Below, piece after piece: positions 8,334 to 17,300 of a DNA stretch of 27,008 nucleotides (its first letter is position 1; each line of letters opens with the position of its first letter). The notes beneath the pieces are model-generated. The model was given only the letters and a program-made list of their open reading frames with translations. It had not been told where the DNA came from and made no database searches. Origin of the DNA: CAYMUR01 sp964393615 (lineage in GTDB: Bacteria > Planctomycetota > Planctomycetia > Pirellulales > Pirellulaceae); the NCBI GenBank assembly GCA_964393615.1, contig CAYMUR010000071.1, positions 1-27,008 of the forward strand, given 5' to 3'. The translations under genes and the position numbers were made by a program.

Positions 8334-8493
8334 TGTCGTTTCCTTTCCACTAAACGCATTACCGTTCACCTAAACAGAACGATTTAATCATTCAATCACT
8401 TCTGAAACCACCGCGCACTTTGGTAGGCCCACGGCCCGTTTTTCGAATCTGACAACACGCGTCAGACACCCAACACTTGGCCCTAACCACCTG

Positions 8494-9090
8494 TCACATT
8501 TTTCTGACCACTCCGACCACAACGCCGGTCACGCGCGCATTGCGAGAATAAATAGGAGACATGGATCGGTTAGCAGGTTGCAGGCGAATGCGATTCTTTT
8601 CTGGAAACCAGTATTTCAGTGTTGCTTCTCCGTTATCTGTTTCGGCAACAACCATTTGTCCGGAAGCCGCGTTGCGTTGTCGTTTGACCACGACAAAATC
8701 ACCGTCGTCGATGTGGGCGTCGATCATGGAATCACCACTCACTTTGAGAACAAACATATTTCTCTTAGAAAACATTGATCCAAAATCAACACGTTCCGTA
8801 AGTTCATAAGCGGGATGCATGAGACCAGCTGCTACCTGGCCCGACAAAGGCAAGCCCTTTTCTTCGACCTCGGCTACTAACTGGATCGCCCGTGACATGT
8901 TCGGCTCACGGGTAATGAGGCCTTTTTTTTCTAGTGCTTTCAGATGACACATCACGCCGTTGGGCGATTTGATGCCAAATTTTTCGCCAATCTCTCGCAC
9001 GGTTGGTCCGTAACCACGATGTTGAATCTTGTCACGAATAAAATCAAAGACAAGACGCTGGCGTTTGGTAAGCTGATTCAAGAGTGACAT
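8494..9090 (-). CDS. lexA: LexA repressor (SOS regulator, S24 peptidase)
   Basis: LexA represses DNA-damage genes and is inactivated by RecA-stimulated self-cleavage. The 198-aa protein has an N-terminal winged helix (LTKRQRLVFDFIRD, then VREIGEKFGIKS and HLKALEKKGLI). The cleavage site is Ala88-Gly89 in GQVAAGLM. The C-terminal peptidase has Ser121 in VSGDSMIDAHI and the likely catalytic Lys159 in GEATLKYW; their spacing fits E. coli Ser119/Lys156. The start is at 9090 rather than the upstream ATG at 9138, because AAGGAGT lies 7 bases before it (9098-9104) and MSLLNQLTKRQ matches the usual N-terminus. Its upstream region is unusually long and contains a tandem array and candidate operators, so autoregulation is likely but not shown. 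Confidence 0.95.
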   Translation of the reverse strand: MSLLNQLTKRQRLVFDFIRDKIQHRGYGPTVREIGEKFGIKSPNGVMCHLKALEKKGLITREPNMSRAIQLVAEVEEKGLPLSGQVAAGLMHPAYELTERVDFGSMFSKRNMFVLKVSGDSMIDAHIDDGDFVVVKRQRNAASGQMVVAETDNGEATLKYWFPEKNRIRLQPANRSMSPIYSRNARVTGVVVGVVRKM

Positions 9091-9141
9091 CGGACAGACT
9101 CCTTTTTCGTGGAAAACTGACGATTCGTCGTCGTGCACAGT

Positions 9142-9213
9142 GATGCGGACAGGAAAAGCGATGCGGACAGGAAAAGCGATGCGGACAGGAAAAGCGATGC
9201 GGACAGGAAAACC
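9142..9213. repeat. 18-bp tandem repeat, four copies, in the lexA leader
   Basis: The unit GATGCGGACAGGAAAAGC occurs at 9142-9159, 9160-9177 and 9178-9195 without change, and at 9196-9213 with one mismatch. The array starts 51 bases upstream of the lexA start codon, so it would lie in the lexA 5' untranslated region if the proposed promoter is right. Copy number could change by slippage. Confidence 0.93.
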
Positions 9214-9365
9214 TTGCTGTTGACCACCCCACTAACACAACTGCCAGGACGTTGTGACACAACCCGTTCATACAAAACAGGTTACGACTGGTGGCTGTAA
9301 ATTCGGTTTCCGAAAACCGCAAGTCGATCCCAACACCCTCGACGATCAACGCTCTGTGCAATGTA

Positions 9366-9405
9366 ATATACGCGTGTACACAGTCAATAGCATATGTACA
9401 CTATC
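9366..9405 (-). promoter_or_regulatory. Candidate lexA promoter with paired operator-like TGTACAC sites
   Basis: Reading toward lexA, a TTGACT hexamer (one mismatch to TTGACA) is followed after 16 bases by TACATT, a weak match to a -10 box. The palindrome GTGTACAC (9374-9381) lies just after the TTGACT, and a second TGTACAC (9395-9401) lies upstream. The two TGTACAC copies start 20 bases apart, about two helical turns. A repressor bound to this pair would block the promoter. The Verrucomicrobia-type LexA box (TGTTC-N4-GAACA) and the Gram-positive GAAC-N4-GTTC type were not found here. The assignment to LexA itself is inference. Confidence 0.35.
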
Positions 9406-9565
9406 TGGCGTCTTTTTCTATGAAATCCATCTTTTTCGCTTTTTTCTGTCGTTGTTTTTCATTGAAAAAATTTTCAACCGTCCGGGCGACACCAACATCA
9501 TGCAAAGCCATCACGGATGAAGACTGTTCTTCAACGGCGAGTTGGTAATTTACGTAACCTGCCAT
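9401..9565 (-). CDS. Possible 54-aa charged protein upstream of lexA
   Basis: This ATG frame encodes 54 residues starting MAGYVNYQLAVEEQSSSVMA. The C-terminal half is highly charged and probably helical (FFNEKQRQKKAKKMDFIEKD). A GGAG four bases before the ATG is an acceptable but tight ribosome binding site. Its stop codon abuts the TGTACAC element proposed as a lexA operator, so it would end where the lexA promoter begins. No family is recognised. The frame continues upstream without a stop to 9706, but that extension does not look protein-like. It may be a small real gene or part of an eroded region. Confidence 0.35.
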   Translation of the reverse strand: MAGYVNYQLAVEEQSSSVMALHDVGVARTVENFFNEKQRQKKAKKMDFIEKDAR

Positions 9566-9632
9566 TCGTCTCCGATATGTGGCTTTCACTTGGGGCAGAC
9601 AACAGGCCAGCAGCAGAGGTACCTGACCGCCG

Positions 9633-10262
9633 TCAGCCCTGCGCTTCAACGCCATCGTGTTCTGGTGCTGGCCATCCGCCCGTCTCGTTTCGCAGAAGAC
9701 CAACACGATGTCTCATTGCCTGTTCCACCGGGAGGGAATGCGGTACCTTGGGCACTTTTCTGCTGGCCATGAACCAATGGCCGTGGACCAATGATTGTGA
9801 CCCCCGCTGGCCGAAAGCATCCTTGAAATCCTGGGAATTCGAGCGCATGCAACAATCACGCACTGCAGCGTCCACGGCCAGGGGACCAGCCCCTCTTGCG
9901 TGCCACCGCAATCGTGGGAACTGTCTTCATGGACAGTCCACAAACCCATTGTTTTTCACGAGATTGTTCCTGCTGAACAGAAGGTCCAGTCCCAGGGTAG
10001 CCCGCACGATCACGTTGTCTTCAATAAAGTTGGCTTCCATAAAATAGCTATGCCGCCATGCGCCCCGATTGTAGGTATCCCCCTGGCCTTCCTTGAAGTT
10101 GATAGACTCGCCCCTCGTAGACAATCCGTACCCCTTGGACGGTTGCCGACATACCCAAGGCGTGAGGCTCTGGATGTGCCACGCTGCACCCGGTAAACTT
10201 ACGGTTACCGTTTTTCCTCCGTACGTGCAGACAAAAACACCAAGCAGATAAATCCAGGGCAT
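9633..10262 (-). pseudogene. Possible decayed parallel beta-helix protein
   Basis: One minus-strand frame stays open for about 210 codons with a single in-frame TGA at 9927-9929. In random DNA of this composition around nine stops would be expected. The first part (MPWIYLLGVFVC) could be a short export signal. Residues before the stop read like a parallel beta-helix: ANFIEDNVIVRATLGL, then FSRNNLVKNNGFVDC, with the Asn-rich turns common in NosD- and pectate-lyase-like repeats. After the TGA the frame continues without clear repeats. It may be a pseudogene, a sequencing error or an antisense-open frame; no intact product can be proposed. Confidence 0.3.
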
Positions 10263-10336
10263 GCCCGTCTGAAAAGACGCGCCTAGCCGGAAACTGGTTT
10301 AGGATGCCTACATCAAACAGGAGCGCATACAAAACG

Positions 10337-11116
10337 ATGCAGATCATTGATTTTTCAAGTTCGTTTTTGACCTTTCGCACTGACTGGCAAAAAAAACAAT
10401 CCCGCACAGCCAGCCATAAGCAACCCTATACCTTGAATAATGCGCGCGTCCGCCTGGAATGTGTCTGTACGGTCGAAAACCAAGATGGCTATCAAGAAGA
10501 TTTTGTGTTAGGAGCAAGTTGTAAAACAGAAGTGGTTGGGGTGGAACGTGATATTTGGTTGCAACCAAATGCTGATTTCATCCCGATTTACGGCCGTGAA
10601 ACCTTTATGAATTTGAAAACCTATGACCGAGTTGGCCAATCTGTCGATTTCTATCCGCCACAAAATCAGCAACAGAATGAACGGCAAGTCGGGATTATTG
10701 CCGAAGATTTTGACAGTGGAAAAGTTGACATTGTGCACAAAACAGGAGAGTTGCTTGAATCTTCTCATGAGGCTGTCAAAGCGACTCTTGCCAATGAACC
10801 GTTGGTTGCCATCACCAAATTTTCAAATCCACGGTATTCGGTCACCTTGACCTATCCGGTCAAAACGATGAATGCCAATGAACGCGACTGGATCTATCAA
10901 ACAGACACCGGCCCTGTATTACTACCGAATCTTGACCTCGATCCGGATGCCTTGATTGGTGGGATGGAACTCGCCTATGCCGCCTTTAACAATCCCCATT
11001 GGGTTGAATTTATTGTACGAGAACCCGTGCCAATTAACGAAGAGATCAGTGTCTACCATTATTCTCGCCCCGTTCGTTGGGATGCAACAAATCAACTGAT
11101 TCGGATAGTACCGTGA
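10337..11116 (+). CDS. Unrecognised soluble protein, 259 aa
   Basis: The composition is clearly coding: balanced residues, no repeats and a long open frame with no competing frame. The product has no signal peptide and no membrane helix, so it is probably cytoplasmic. Notable segments are RDIWLQPNADFIPIYGRETFMNL and PVLLPNLDLDPDALIGGMELAYA, each quoted here only as landmarks near the first third and the C-terminal third, and a Gln/Asn-rich stretch (PPQNQQQNERQ) between them. I do not recognise the family. The frame opens at 10304, but the ATG at 10337 (MQIIDFSSS) is preferred because the extra 11 residues look non-conserved; an AGGAG lies 13 bases upstream, rather far for a binding site. It stands alone between a gene-poor stretch and an exported DUF1080-ThuA gene. 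Confidence 0.8.
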   Translation: MQIIDFSSSFLTFRTDWQKKQSRTASHKQPYTLNNARVRLECVCTVENQDGYQEDFVLGASCKTEVVGVERDIWLQPNADFIPIYGRETFMNLKTYDRVGQSVDFYPPQNQQQNERQVGIIAEDFDSGKVDIVHKTGELLESSHEAVKATLANEPLVAITKFSNPRYSVTLTYPVKTMNANERDWIYQTDTGPVLLPNLDLDPDALIGGMELAYAAFNNPHWVEFIVREPVPINEEISVYHYSRPVRWDATNQLIRIVP

Positions 11117-11420
11117 GCTTGCAGACAAAATATTAGCCAGCCATTGTCTCGACCTCCGTTTCCCCACAAACGACAACGTACCACTTTCCGCCAGGGACCG
11201 ATTCACTAACAAACAGACCTGTTTTCAGCATCGATATTTTCGATCGTTGGGCGTCTTGAACAGCGCACTGCCACGCCGTCCTGCAGAGGAAACACCGTAT
11301 CTCCCACAAACGTCAAGCGTTCGTTTACTTCACACTGACAGAGCGATATACTAATCGTTTGGTGGTACGCCTATCTGTGTACCTGTCATAGCGGCACAAA
11401 TGATTACGGAGTTTATCCCC
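11117..11420. other. Non-coding stretch before the DUF1080-ThuA gene
   Basis: About 300 bases without a supported gene. It must hold the promoter of the DUF1080-ThuA gene, but no convincing -35/-10 pair, hairpin terminator or repeat was recognised. A GGAG at 11408-11411 is the ribosome binding site of the following gene. Confidence 0.5.
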
Positions 11421-13010
11421 ATGAGATATCTATGCAGTTTGGTTCTACTGGCCGGAGGGATTGGTGCGTTGCAAACCCAACTCGTCGCAGAAGATGGTTT
11501 TATTTCGATCTTTGACGGGAAAACTCTGGACGGTTGGGACGGTAATCCGAAATTCTGGAGTGTTCGCGACGGAGCGATCACAGGCCAAACAACGGCAGAC
11601 AATCCGACGAAAACTAACACGTTTTTGATTTGGCGGGGTGGCAAACCTGGTGACCTCGAATTGAAATTGGAATACCGAATCGTCAACGGAAATTCAGGAA
11701 TACAATATCGCAGTTTCGAAGTTCCTGATCAGCGGTGGGTGGTCGGAGGTTATCAGGCGGATTTCGAGGCAGGAGACAGGTACTCAGGAATTTTATACGG
11801 TGAACGATACCGAGGTATTCTGGCCGACCGAGGACAAAAAACCGTGATCCATGAGGGAGGCAAAGTCGAGGTCACCGGCTCGGTCGGCAATTCAGAGAAG
11901 ATCCAGGAGATAATCAAAAAAGAAGATTGGAACACCTACCACGTGATTGCAGATGGCAATCACTTCATTCACAAAATCAATAGTCAAGTCACTTGCGAAG
12001 TGACGGATGACGATTCTGCTGCGCGTTCCTCCGGAATCCTGGCATTGCAATTACATGCAGGTCCACCAATGACGGTTCAATTTCGCAACATCCGCCTGAA
12101 ACAGGAAGTACTTGACCAGCCCCAGGCAAGCGTCGAGAAAAAACGGGTCGTGTTTCTAGCAGGCAAAGCAAGCCATGGATATGGTGCTCATGAACATTAT
12201 GCCGGCTGCGTCTTGCTCGCAAGATCTTTGCAGCAAGCTGGTTCGGACATTGAGATCGAGGTGATTCGTAACGGCTGGCCAGAAGATATTTCAGTCCTCG
12301 ATGGTGCGGATGCCGTGGTGATATATGCGGACGGCGGACAGCGGCACCCTCTTATTTCTCAACTGGAAACCATGGACCGACTGACGGACGAAGGAGTCGG
12401 CGTCGTCTGTATTCACTATGCGGTGGAAATTCCTCCAGGAAAACCGGGGGATTATCTGTTGAAATGGATCGGCGGATTTTTCGAAACCAACTGGTCGGTC
12501 AATCCACATTGGACGGCAAATTTCGAGGATCTACCTGAGCATCCAATCACTCGCGGAGTGAAACCTTTCAAGATTCTCGATGAGTGGTACTACCACATGC
12601 GTTTTCGAGAAGATCTGCAAGGGGTGACACCTATCCTCAGTGCACTTCCCGGTCCCGACTCATTACGAAGACCTGACGGGCCTCACAGCGGGAACCCACA
12701 CGTTCGAGCTGCGGTGCTAAAACGACATGAAGTACAACACCTGGCCTGGGCATCGGAACGAGATAATGGTCAGCGAGGATTCGGTTTCACTGGAGGACAC
12801 GAGCATTGGAACTGGGGATTTCCGGATTTCACCAAGTTGGTACTGAACGCTATCGCCTGGACCGCACACATCGAAATTCCGGAGCAAGGCCTGGGAATTC
12901 GCACCACCAGCATGGCAGAACTTGAGTCCAACCAGGATTATCCAGCTCCGCCCGATTTTGACCGCAAATCGGTGGCTGAACGCCTGAATTTTGTCCAACG
13001 AGAAAAATAA
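11421..13010 (+). CDS. Exported DUF1080-ThuA fusion protein
   Basis: This 529-aa protein joins two carbohydrate-related domains. Residues 1-23 form a signal peptide (MRYLCSLVLLAGGIGALQTQ). Residues about 27-228 are a DUF1080 domain, a concanavalin-like fold now named 3-keto-disaccharide hydrolase; FDGKTLDGW opens it and LHAGPPMTVQFRNIRLK closes it. Residues about 242-485 are a ThuA-like domain with a glutamine-amidotransferase-like fold, including VVFLAGKASHGYGAHEHY, VGVVCIHYAVE and FTGGHEHWNWG. ThuA is linked in rhizobia to trehalose and sucrose use through 3-keto sugars. The start at 11421 has GGAG nine bases upstream and puts the signal peptide at the N-terminus; the frame is open from 11400. 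The protein probably acts in the periplasm on oxidised glycosides. The substrate is unknown. Confidence 0.88.
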   Translation: MRYLCSLVLLAGGIGALQTQLVAEDGFISIFDGKTLDGWDGNPKFWSVRDGAITGQTTADNPTKTNTFLIWRGGKPGDLELKLEYRIVNGNSGIQYRSFEVPDQRWVVGGYQADFEAGDRYSGILYGERYRGILADRGQKTVIHEGGKVEVTGSVGNSEKIQEIIKKEDWNTYHVIADGNHFIHKINSQVTCEVTDDDSAARSSGILALQLHAGPPMTVQFRNIRLKQEVLDQPQASVEKKRVVFLAGKASHGYGAHEHYAGCVLLARSLQQAGSDIEIEVIRNGWPEDISVLDGADAVVIYADGGQRHPLISQLETMDRLTDEGVGVVCIHYAVEIPPGKPGDYLLKWIGGFFETNWSVNPHWTANFEDLPEHPITRGVKPFKILDEWYYHMRFREDLQGVTPILSALPGPDSLRRPDGPHSGNPHVRAAVLKRHEVQHLAWASERDNGQRGFGFTGGHEHWNWGFPDFTKLVLNAIAWTAHIEIPEQGLGIRTTSMAELESNQDYPAPPDFDRKSVAERLNFVQREK

Positions 13011-13051
13011 ATAGTCGTCCAACAACTGCCATGCCTGGGCTATCTCCTGGG

Positions 13052-13151
13052 NNNNNNNNNNNNNNNNNNNNNNNNNNNNNNNNNNNNNNNNNNNNNNNNN
13101 NNNNNNNNNNNNNNNNNNNNNNNNNNNNNNNNNNNNNNNNNNNNNNNNNNN
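13052..13151. other. Assembly gap (100 N)
   Basis: Exactly 100 N bases, a conventional placeholder for a gap of unknown size. The right edge is in a 21-bp tandem array and the left edge ends in CTCCTGGG, which matches the end of the array unit. The gap was therefore probably caused by the array, and its true length is unknown. Confidence 0.98.
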
Positions 13152-13227
13152 TTCTAGACGTCACCTCCTGGGTTCTAGACGTCACCTCCTGGGTTCTAGA
13201 CGTCACCTCCTGGGTTCTAGACGTCAC
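13152..13227. repeat. 21-bp tandem array adjoining the assembly gap
   Basis: Perfect units lie at 13152-13172, 13173-13193 and 13194-13214, followed by a partial 13-base unit at 13215-13227. The unit includes TTCTAGACGTCACCTCCTGG. The last three codons of the minus-strand isomerase-like gene, including its TAG stop, fall in the partial unit. On the minus strand each unit junction contains AGGAGGTGA, a near-complete Shine-Dalgarno sequence. The left flank of the N run also ends with the unit's last bases, so the array very likely spans the gap. Confidence 0.95.
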
Positions 13228-14176
13228 ATTGTGCCACCGCTTCGCGCAGTCCCGAAAATGGATCTCTTGTAGGAATAAACTCCTGCCCCACGTAGCCTTG
13301 ATAGTCAAGTTCAAGAAGTTGACGCATCACTGCTGAGTATTGGATTTCCTGGGTATCGTCCAATTCACCCCGGCCTGGATTTCCGGCAGTGTGTACATGA
13401 CCGATGATGTCCCTGTTCTCGTCCAGGCGTCGGATGACATCACCATGCATCACCTGCACATGGTACACATCAAAAAGCAATTTCAACCGCGGAGAATCGA
13501 CGCGGCGAATGATATCTGCCACATAATCTAGATCATCTCCCTGATAGCCAGGATGCCCTTTCATAGGATGGGAATGGTCACGCGTATTAAGATGCTCGAG
13601 ACACACCGTCACCTCGCGCTTTTCAGCATGACTTATGACCTCTTGGAGAGACGCCACACAATGCTCGGCTCCTTCTTCTGCCGAGATTTCGCCACTGCCT
13701 GGGTCATTGGCATCACGCCATTTGTAGCCCGTAAAAGCAATCACGTTAGGCATTTGGGCATCTGCACAGGCGTCGATCGCAGACTTGGTTCGGTGAATAA
13801 CTTCCGCATGGTAGGCCGGATTATTGAATCCTCTCATAAAAGGTGCACCAGGCATGCCATTGGGCGCAATAGCGCAAATCAGGTCATATTTTTTGAGCAG
13901 TGGCCAATCGCGAGGATCCGTTAATTCTACCGAAACACACCCTAGTTGTTTTGCCACCTGGCAAGTTTTCTCAACACTCCATTTTTCCCCAGCCATATTA
14001 AAACACCAAAACACGACGGACTGTTTGATCCGACTCGAAACCTCCACCGGTTCAGCGCCCTGGCCTGTACTGGCGGTGGTCGTGGCCACCGTGGCGGCCA
14101 CCACGCCGGCACTGTGTTGCAAAGCCTGACGCCGATTGAGACAATTTCCAGACATTTCAGTATGCTTTTGTGACAC
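13217..14176 (-). CDS. Hydroxypyruvate-isomerase-like TIM-barrel protein, Tat-exported
   Basis: This 319-aa protein resembles hydroxypyruvate isomerase and related xylose-isomerase-like TIM barrels. The expected metal and catalytic residues are Glu194 (VCLEHLN), Asp236 (LLFDVYHVQ), His262 (GHVHTAGN) and Glu299 (VGQEF). The HPGYQGDDLDYVADI stretch is also typical. The N-terminus has a twin-arginine motif (NRRQALQ, Arg15-Arg16) and an Ala/Thr/Val-rich helix, so export by Tat is likely. This argues against a purely cytoplasmic glyoxylate role. The start codon is GTG with AAGGAG five to six bases upstream. Its stop codon lies inside the 21-bp tandem array. It is third in a minus-strand series after a ThuA protein and a cytochrome protein, 176 bases downstream of the latter. 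The true substrate is unknown; keto-sugar isomerisation or beta-elimination is possible. Confidence 0.87.
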   Translation of the reverse strand: MSQKHTEMSGNCLNRRQALQHSAGVVAATVATTTASTGQGAEPVEVSSRIKQSVVFWCFNMAGEKWSVEKTCQVAKQLGCVSVELTDPRDWPLLKKYDLICAIAPNGMPGAPFMRGFNNPAYHAEVIHRTKSAIDACADAQMPNVIAFTGYKWRDANDPGSGEISAEEGAEHCVASLQEVISHAEKREVTVCLEHLNTRDHSHPMKGHPGYQGDDLDYVADIIRRVDSPRLKLLFDVYHVQVMHGDVIRRLDENRDIIGHVHTAGNPGRGELDDTQEIQYSAVMRQLLELDYQGYVGQEFIPTRDPFSGLREAVAQCDV

Positions 14177-14352
14177 GATGTCTCCTTTTTGTCAGAGAGA
14201 GAATCCCTGAGATACCATGAATCGTTTTCCACAAACGAATGAGCAGTCTCCTAACCTGGCCCCAAATTTAACACCCTAAAACCGAGCGTCTCAGAACGGC
14301 CAACACAACGAGACCCTACTATCTTCAACCCCCTTGGTTGAACCAGTTTCCA

Positions 14353-17300
14353 TCAATCTAGCGACATCAGATACTCGATCAAATCAGACATGGCCTGTGG
14401 GTCCACCTGTTTTTCAACCCCTTCTGGCATGAACGACTTGCCAGTGCTGCGCAATTGTTCAATTTCCACTCGTAAAATCGTGTCAGCGGTGTTATTGGCC
14501 CGTTGCAAAGTTACACTCGTCGCGGTTTCCTCTGAAATCATTCCGGTAAGCGAACGACCGTCCTCAGTATAAACCACATAATTTAAATACTGGGGATTGA
14601 CTTCACGGTTCGGGTCCAACACGTTCGTCAAGATCGATTCGCGTCCTCGGTTTTGTAGGGTTGCCAGATTGGGACCGAGTGAATGCCCCACCTTTTCGAC
14701 CTGGTGACAGGCAGCACACACTTTGGCAAACACTTGTTTTCCGTGCAATTTGTCACCCCGCATTGATAAGACCTTACCGTAGGCTGCGATCACTTCACGC
14801 CGGTCGTCTGGACCGCTGGTAGCCACCAGCTGCTTGGCCATTTTTTGAATCGTTTTATCCTGGTGTTGGGTTAACAGTTGCAGACGCGTCGAACCCAGGT
14901 CAAGCGGTAAAATATGACCCTGCGCAATAGCCTCCAATAACGGCATCAACCACACGTTACGCGAGAAGAGCACATCGGCCGCGCGCGAGCGTACTTGAGG
15001 TGTCAGTTCCGCCCATTTTCCAATGAGCAAGTGGGCCACCAATGGAGAGCGAAAGGTAGCCAGTACTTCCATGGTCGCAACCTGCACTTCGGCCGGCTGG
15101 CTTGGCTGCAGCAATTCCGTCAACAAGTCCTGGTAGTCGTCAAATTTCCCCAACTGCAATCGGCCAATCGCCGCATTCCGCTGGGCCGTATCTGCTTCAA
15201 CATTACCCGCTATTTCAACGGATTTCTGCAGCAGTTCCTGTATCAGCTGTTTGGCACGCCCTCCGGTCACCGCTGCTAACTGCTGTTCTAATTCGCTATC
15301 TTTTTCCGCCGCCAGGCCTTCTACAATCACTTGAACTATCTGGTTTTCCTTCGTAGAGAGTCGGGCCAAAGCTGCCAAGACAGCTGCCACGTCGTCAGGC
15401 CGTTTCTGTTTGCCAATCTGTGTGGCCAGGATAGCAAGCCACTGCTGCGCTGACTTACTTGATCGATACGTCGTATCGCCAGCCAGAATTCCAAGAACTT
15501 TCCCAGCGCCTTGTGCCAGTGCACTCATGACTGCGGTTTGCATCAATTCCAGATCTCCATCGCGTCGAATCAACTGGGCCAGAGCTACCAGGCGTTGTGG
15601 TGTGGACACCTCGCCAAGCGTAGCTGCCAATTGGATACGGACCCGCAAATCATCATCGTCTACCATGGCATACAAATGCTCACGAATCGGAGAGGATTGC
15701 TTTGCAATTTGTTCGCTTAGTCTCACAGCATGTTCCCGTACCCGAGGATGTTCGTCTGTCAAACCGCGAAGGATATCCTTCGTTGACAATGCGGAAAAAC
15801 CGTGGAGCGCATAAAGCGTGTGAATACATCCTACGGGAGTCACCTGTGAATACAGCATTTTCCTCAACAGTGAAATCGCTGTCTGGTCTCGCTGTTGGTA
15901 TAGCAACCGGGCGGCAGTATCACGGTGCCAACCATTGGGATGCTGTAGGGTATTTACCAACTTGGCCGTACTTGCAAGATGTAACTGGGGGGGTGGCGGT
16001 TGTTGAAAACCAGTGGGAATAATTCGATAAATGCGTCCCTGGTCTCGCCCACTGGTCAAATCCAGGTGTCGTTTGATAATGGCTGGCAAGCTTTTCGGAT
16101 GCTCAATGACTTCACGATACATGTCGACAACGTAGAGAGTCCCGTCGGGACCATTCGCAAATTGTACTGGCCGAAACCAGATATCACTCGAACTGACAAA
16201 CTCCGATTGATCATCAACACGTTTTGCCGTGTAACTGGCCGGGGTGGCCGTCACCTGTTTCCGATGAATGAGATTGCCACCCACGTCACCAACAATAGCC
16301 CAGCCCACATACTCTTTCGGCCAGGCATTTCCGCGATAAATCGTGATTCCCGTGGAACTGGTGAAATAACCCGCTGCCTTTCCACCTTTTTCAACAATGC
16401 CCGGGACGATCCCTTTCGCACGCAAACGTGTACGCACAATGCGCCAAGGTTCAACCGGACTGGTCCGAAACACATTGGCTTGTGGTCCGTCTTCGGCAAT
16501 ACTGTGGCGCAAATTGGGCGCTGCAAAATAAGGATTGCGGGCCAGGTAATAATCTTCAAAACGGACATACTGAATGTGATCACTATTCGAGCAAACAAAT
16601 TTATGACCCCATTGATTAAAACTCATTCCATGCTGACCGCCACCAGTCGTGGGCTGCATGGACATGGTCCTCGGTTCCAACGCAAAGTTACGACCTCGCA
16701 TCGACAGTGGTTCGGATGTCACAGCCTGGGTAGATTCGGAAAAGACCGCCACATCGCCACCATTCACTCTAAGCACTTCTCCACCCATTGTACTGCTCGA
16801 ACCATGAATACGATTGTCGAGGCCCCATTGAAAGGAATTAATCAAACCTTGTACGTTTCCACGTCCAAAACCGGTATAAAGCACCTGCCGCTGATCAGCC
16901 TTTCCGTCTCCGTCAGTGTCTTGCAAATAGAGGATATCCGGTGGCATTCCTAGAAGAATGCCACCGTCATAACAAGCAATAGCCGTCGGCCAAGACAGTC
17001 CTTCTGCATAGACCTGGCTCGTATCGAAACGACCATCACCGTCCTGGTCCACGAGTAATCGAATTCTGCCAAGATGTTCATCGGCGTTTTCGGAATACCC
17101 ACGCATCTCCACAATGAACAACCTACCCCGCTCATCAAATGCCATGGCAATGGGATCTACGACCAACGGTTCAGCCGCTACCAGTTCCAATTGAAACCCT
17201 GGTGCAACCGTAAACGACGAAAGAGCTTCTGCGGGTGACATGGGTTGAATCCGCGGCAATTCACTGCGGTAATCGCGATTAATCGAATCGGCTTCGCGGC

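Larger units (their letters stand above)
9091..10336. other. Gene-poor stretch upstream of lexA
   Basis: More than 1.2 kb lies between lexA and the next certain gene. It contains the long lexA leader with an 18-bp x4 array (9142-9213), a perfect dyad GTTGTGACACAAC (9251-9263), a small hairpin (CGGTTT/AAACCG, 9304-9319) and a candidate lexA promoter/operator (9366-9401). It also holds a possible 54-aa ORF (9401-9565) and a possible decayed beta-helix gene (9633-10262). A 176-codon plus-strand frame at 9517-10047 is rich in Arg, Ser, Pro and Cys and looks like the complement of older minus-strand coding sequence; it was not called. Confidence 0.5.

Noticed and set aside
8427..8445. GGCC-CAC-GGCC hairpin followed by CGTTTTT, terminator-like on the plus strand
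   Set aside because: No plus-strand gene lies upstream, as both neighbours are on the minus strand. The four-pair stem with a three-base loop is too weak.
9927..9929. In-frame TGA as a selenocysteine codon in the beta-helix-like frame
   Set aside because: No selenoprotein motif surrounds it, no SECIS-like hairpin was recognised, and the sequence after it loses protein character. A broken gene or error is simpler.
9517..10047. 176-codon plus-strand frame
   Set aside because: Its residues are dominated by Arg, Ser, Pro and Cys with no hydrophobic core pattern, and it lies opposite a more protein-like minus-strand frame.
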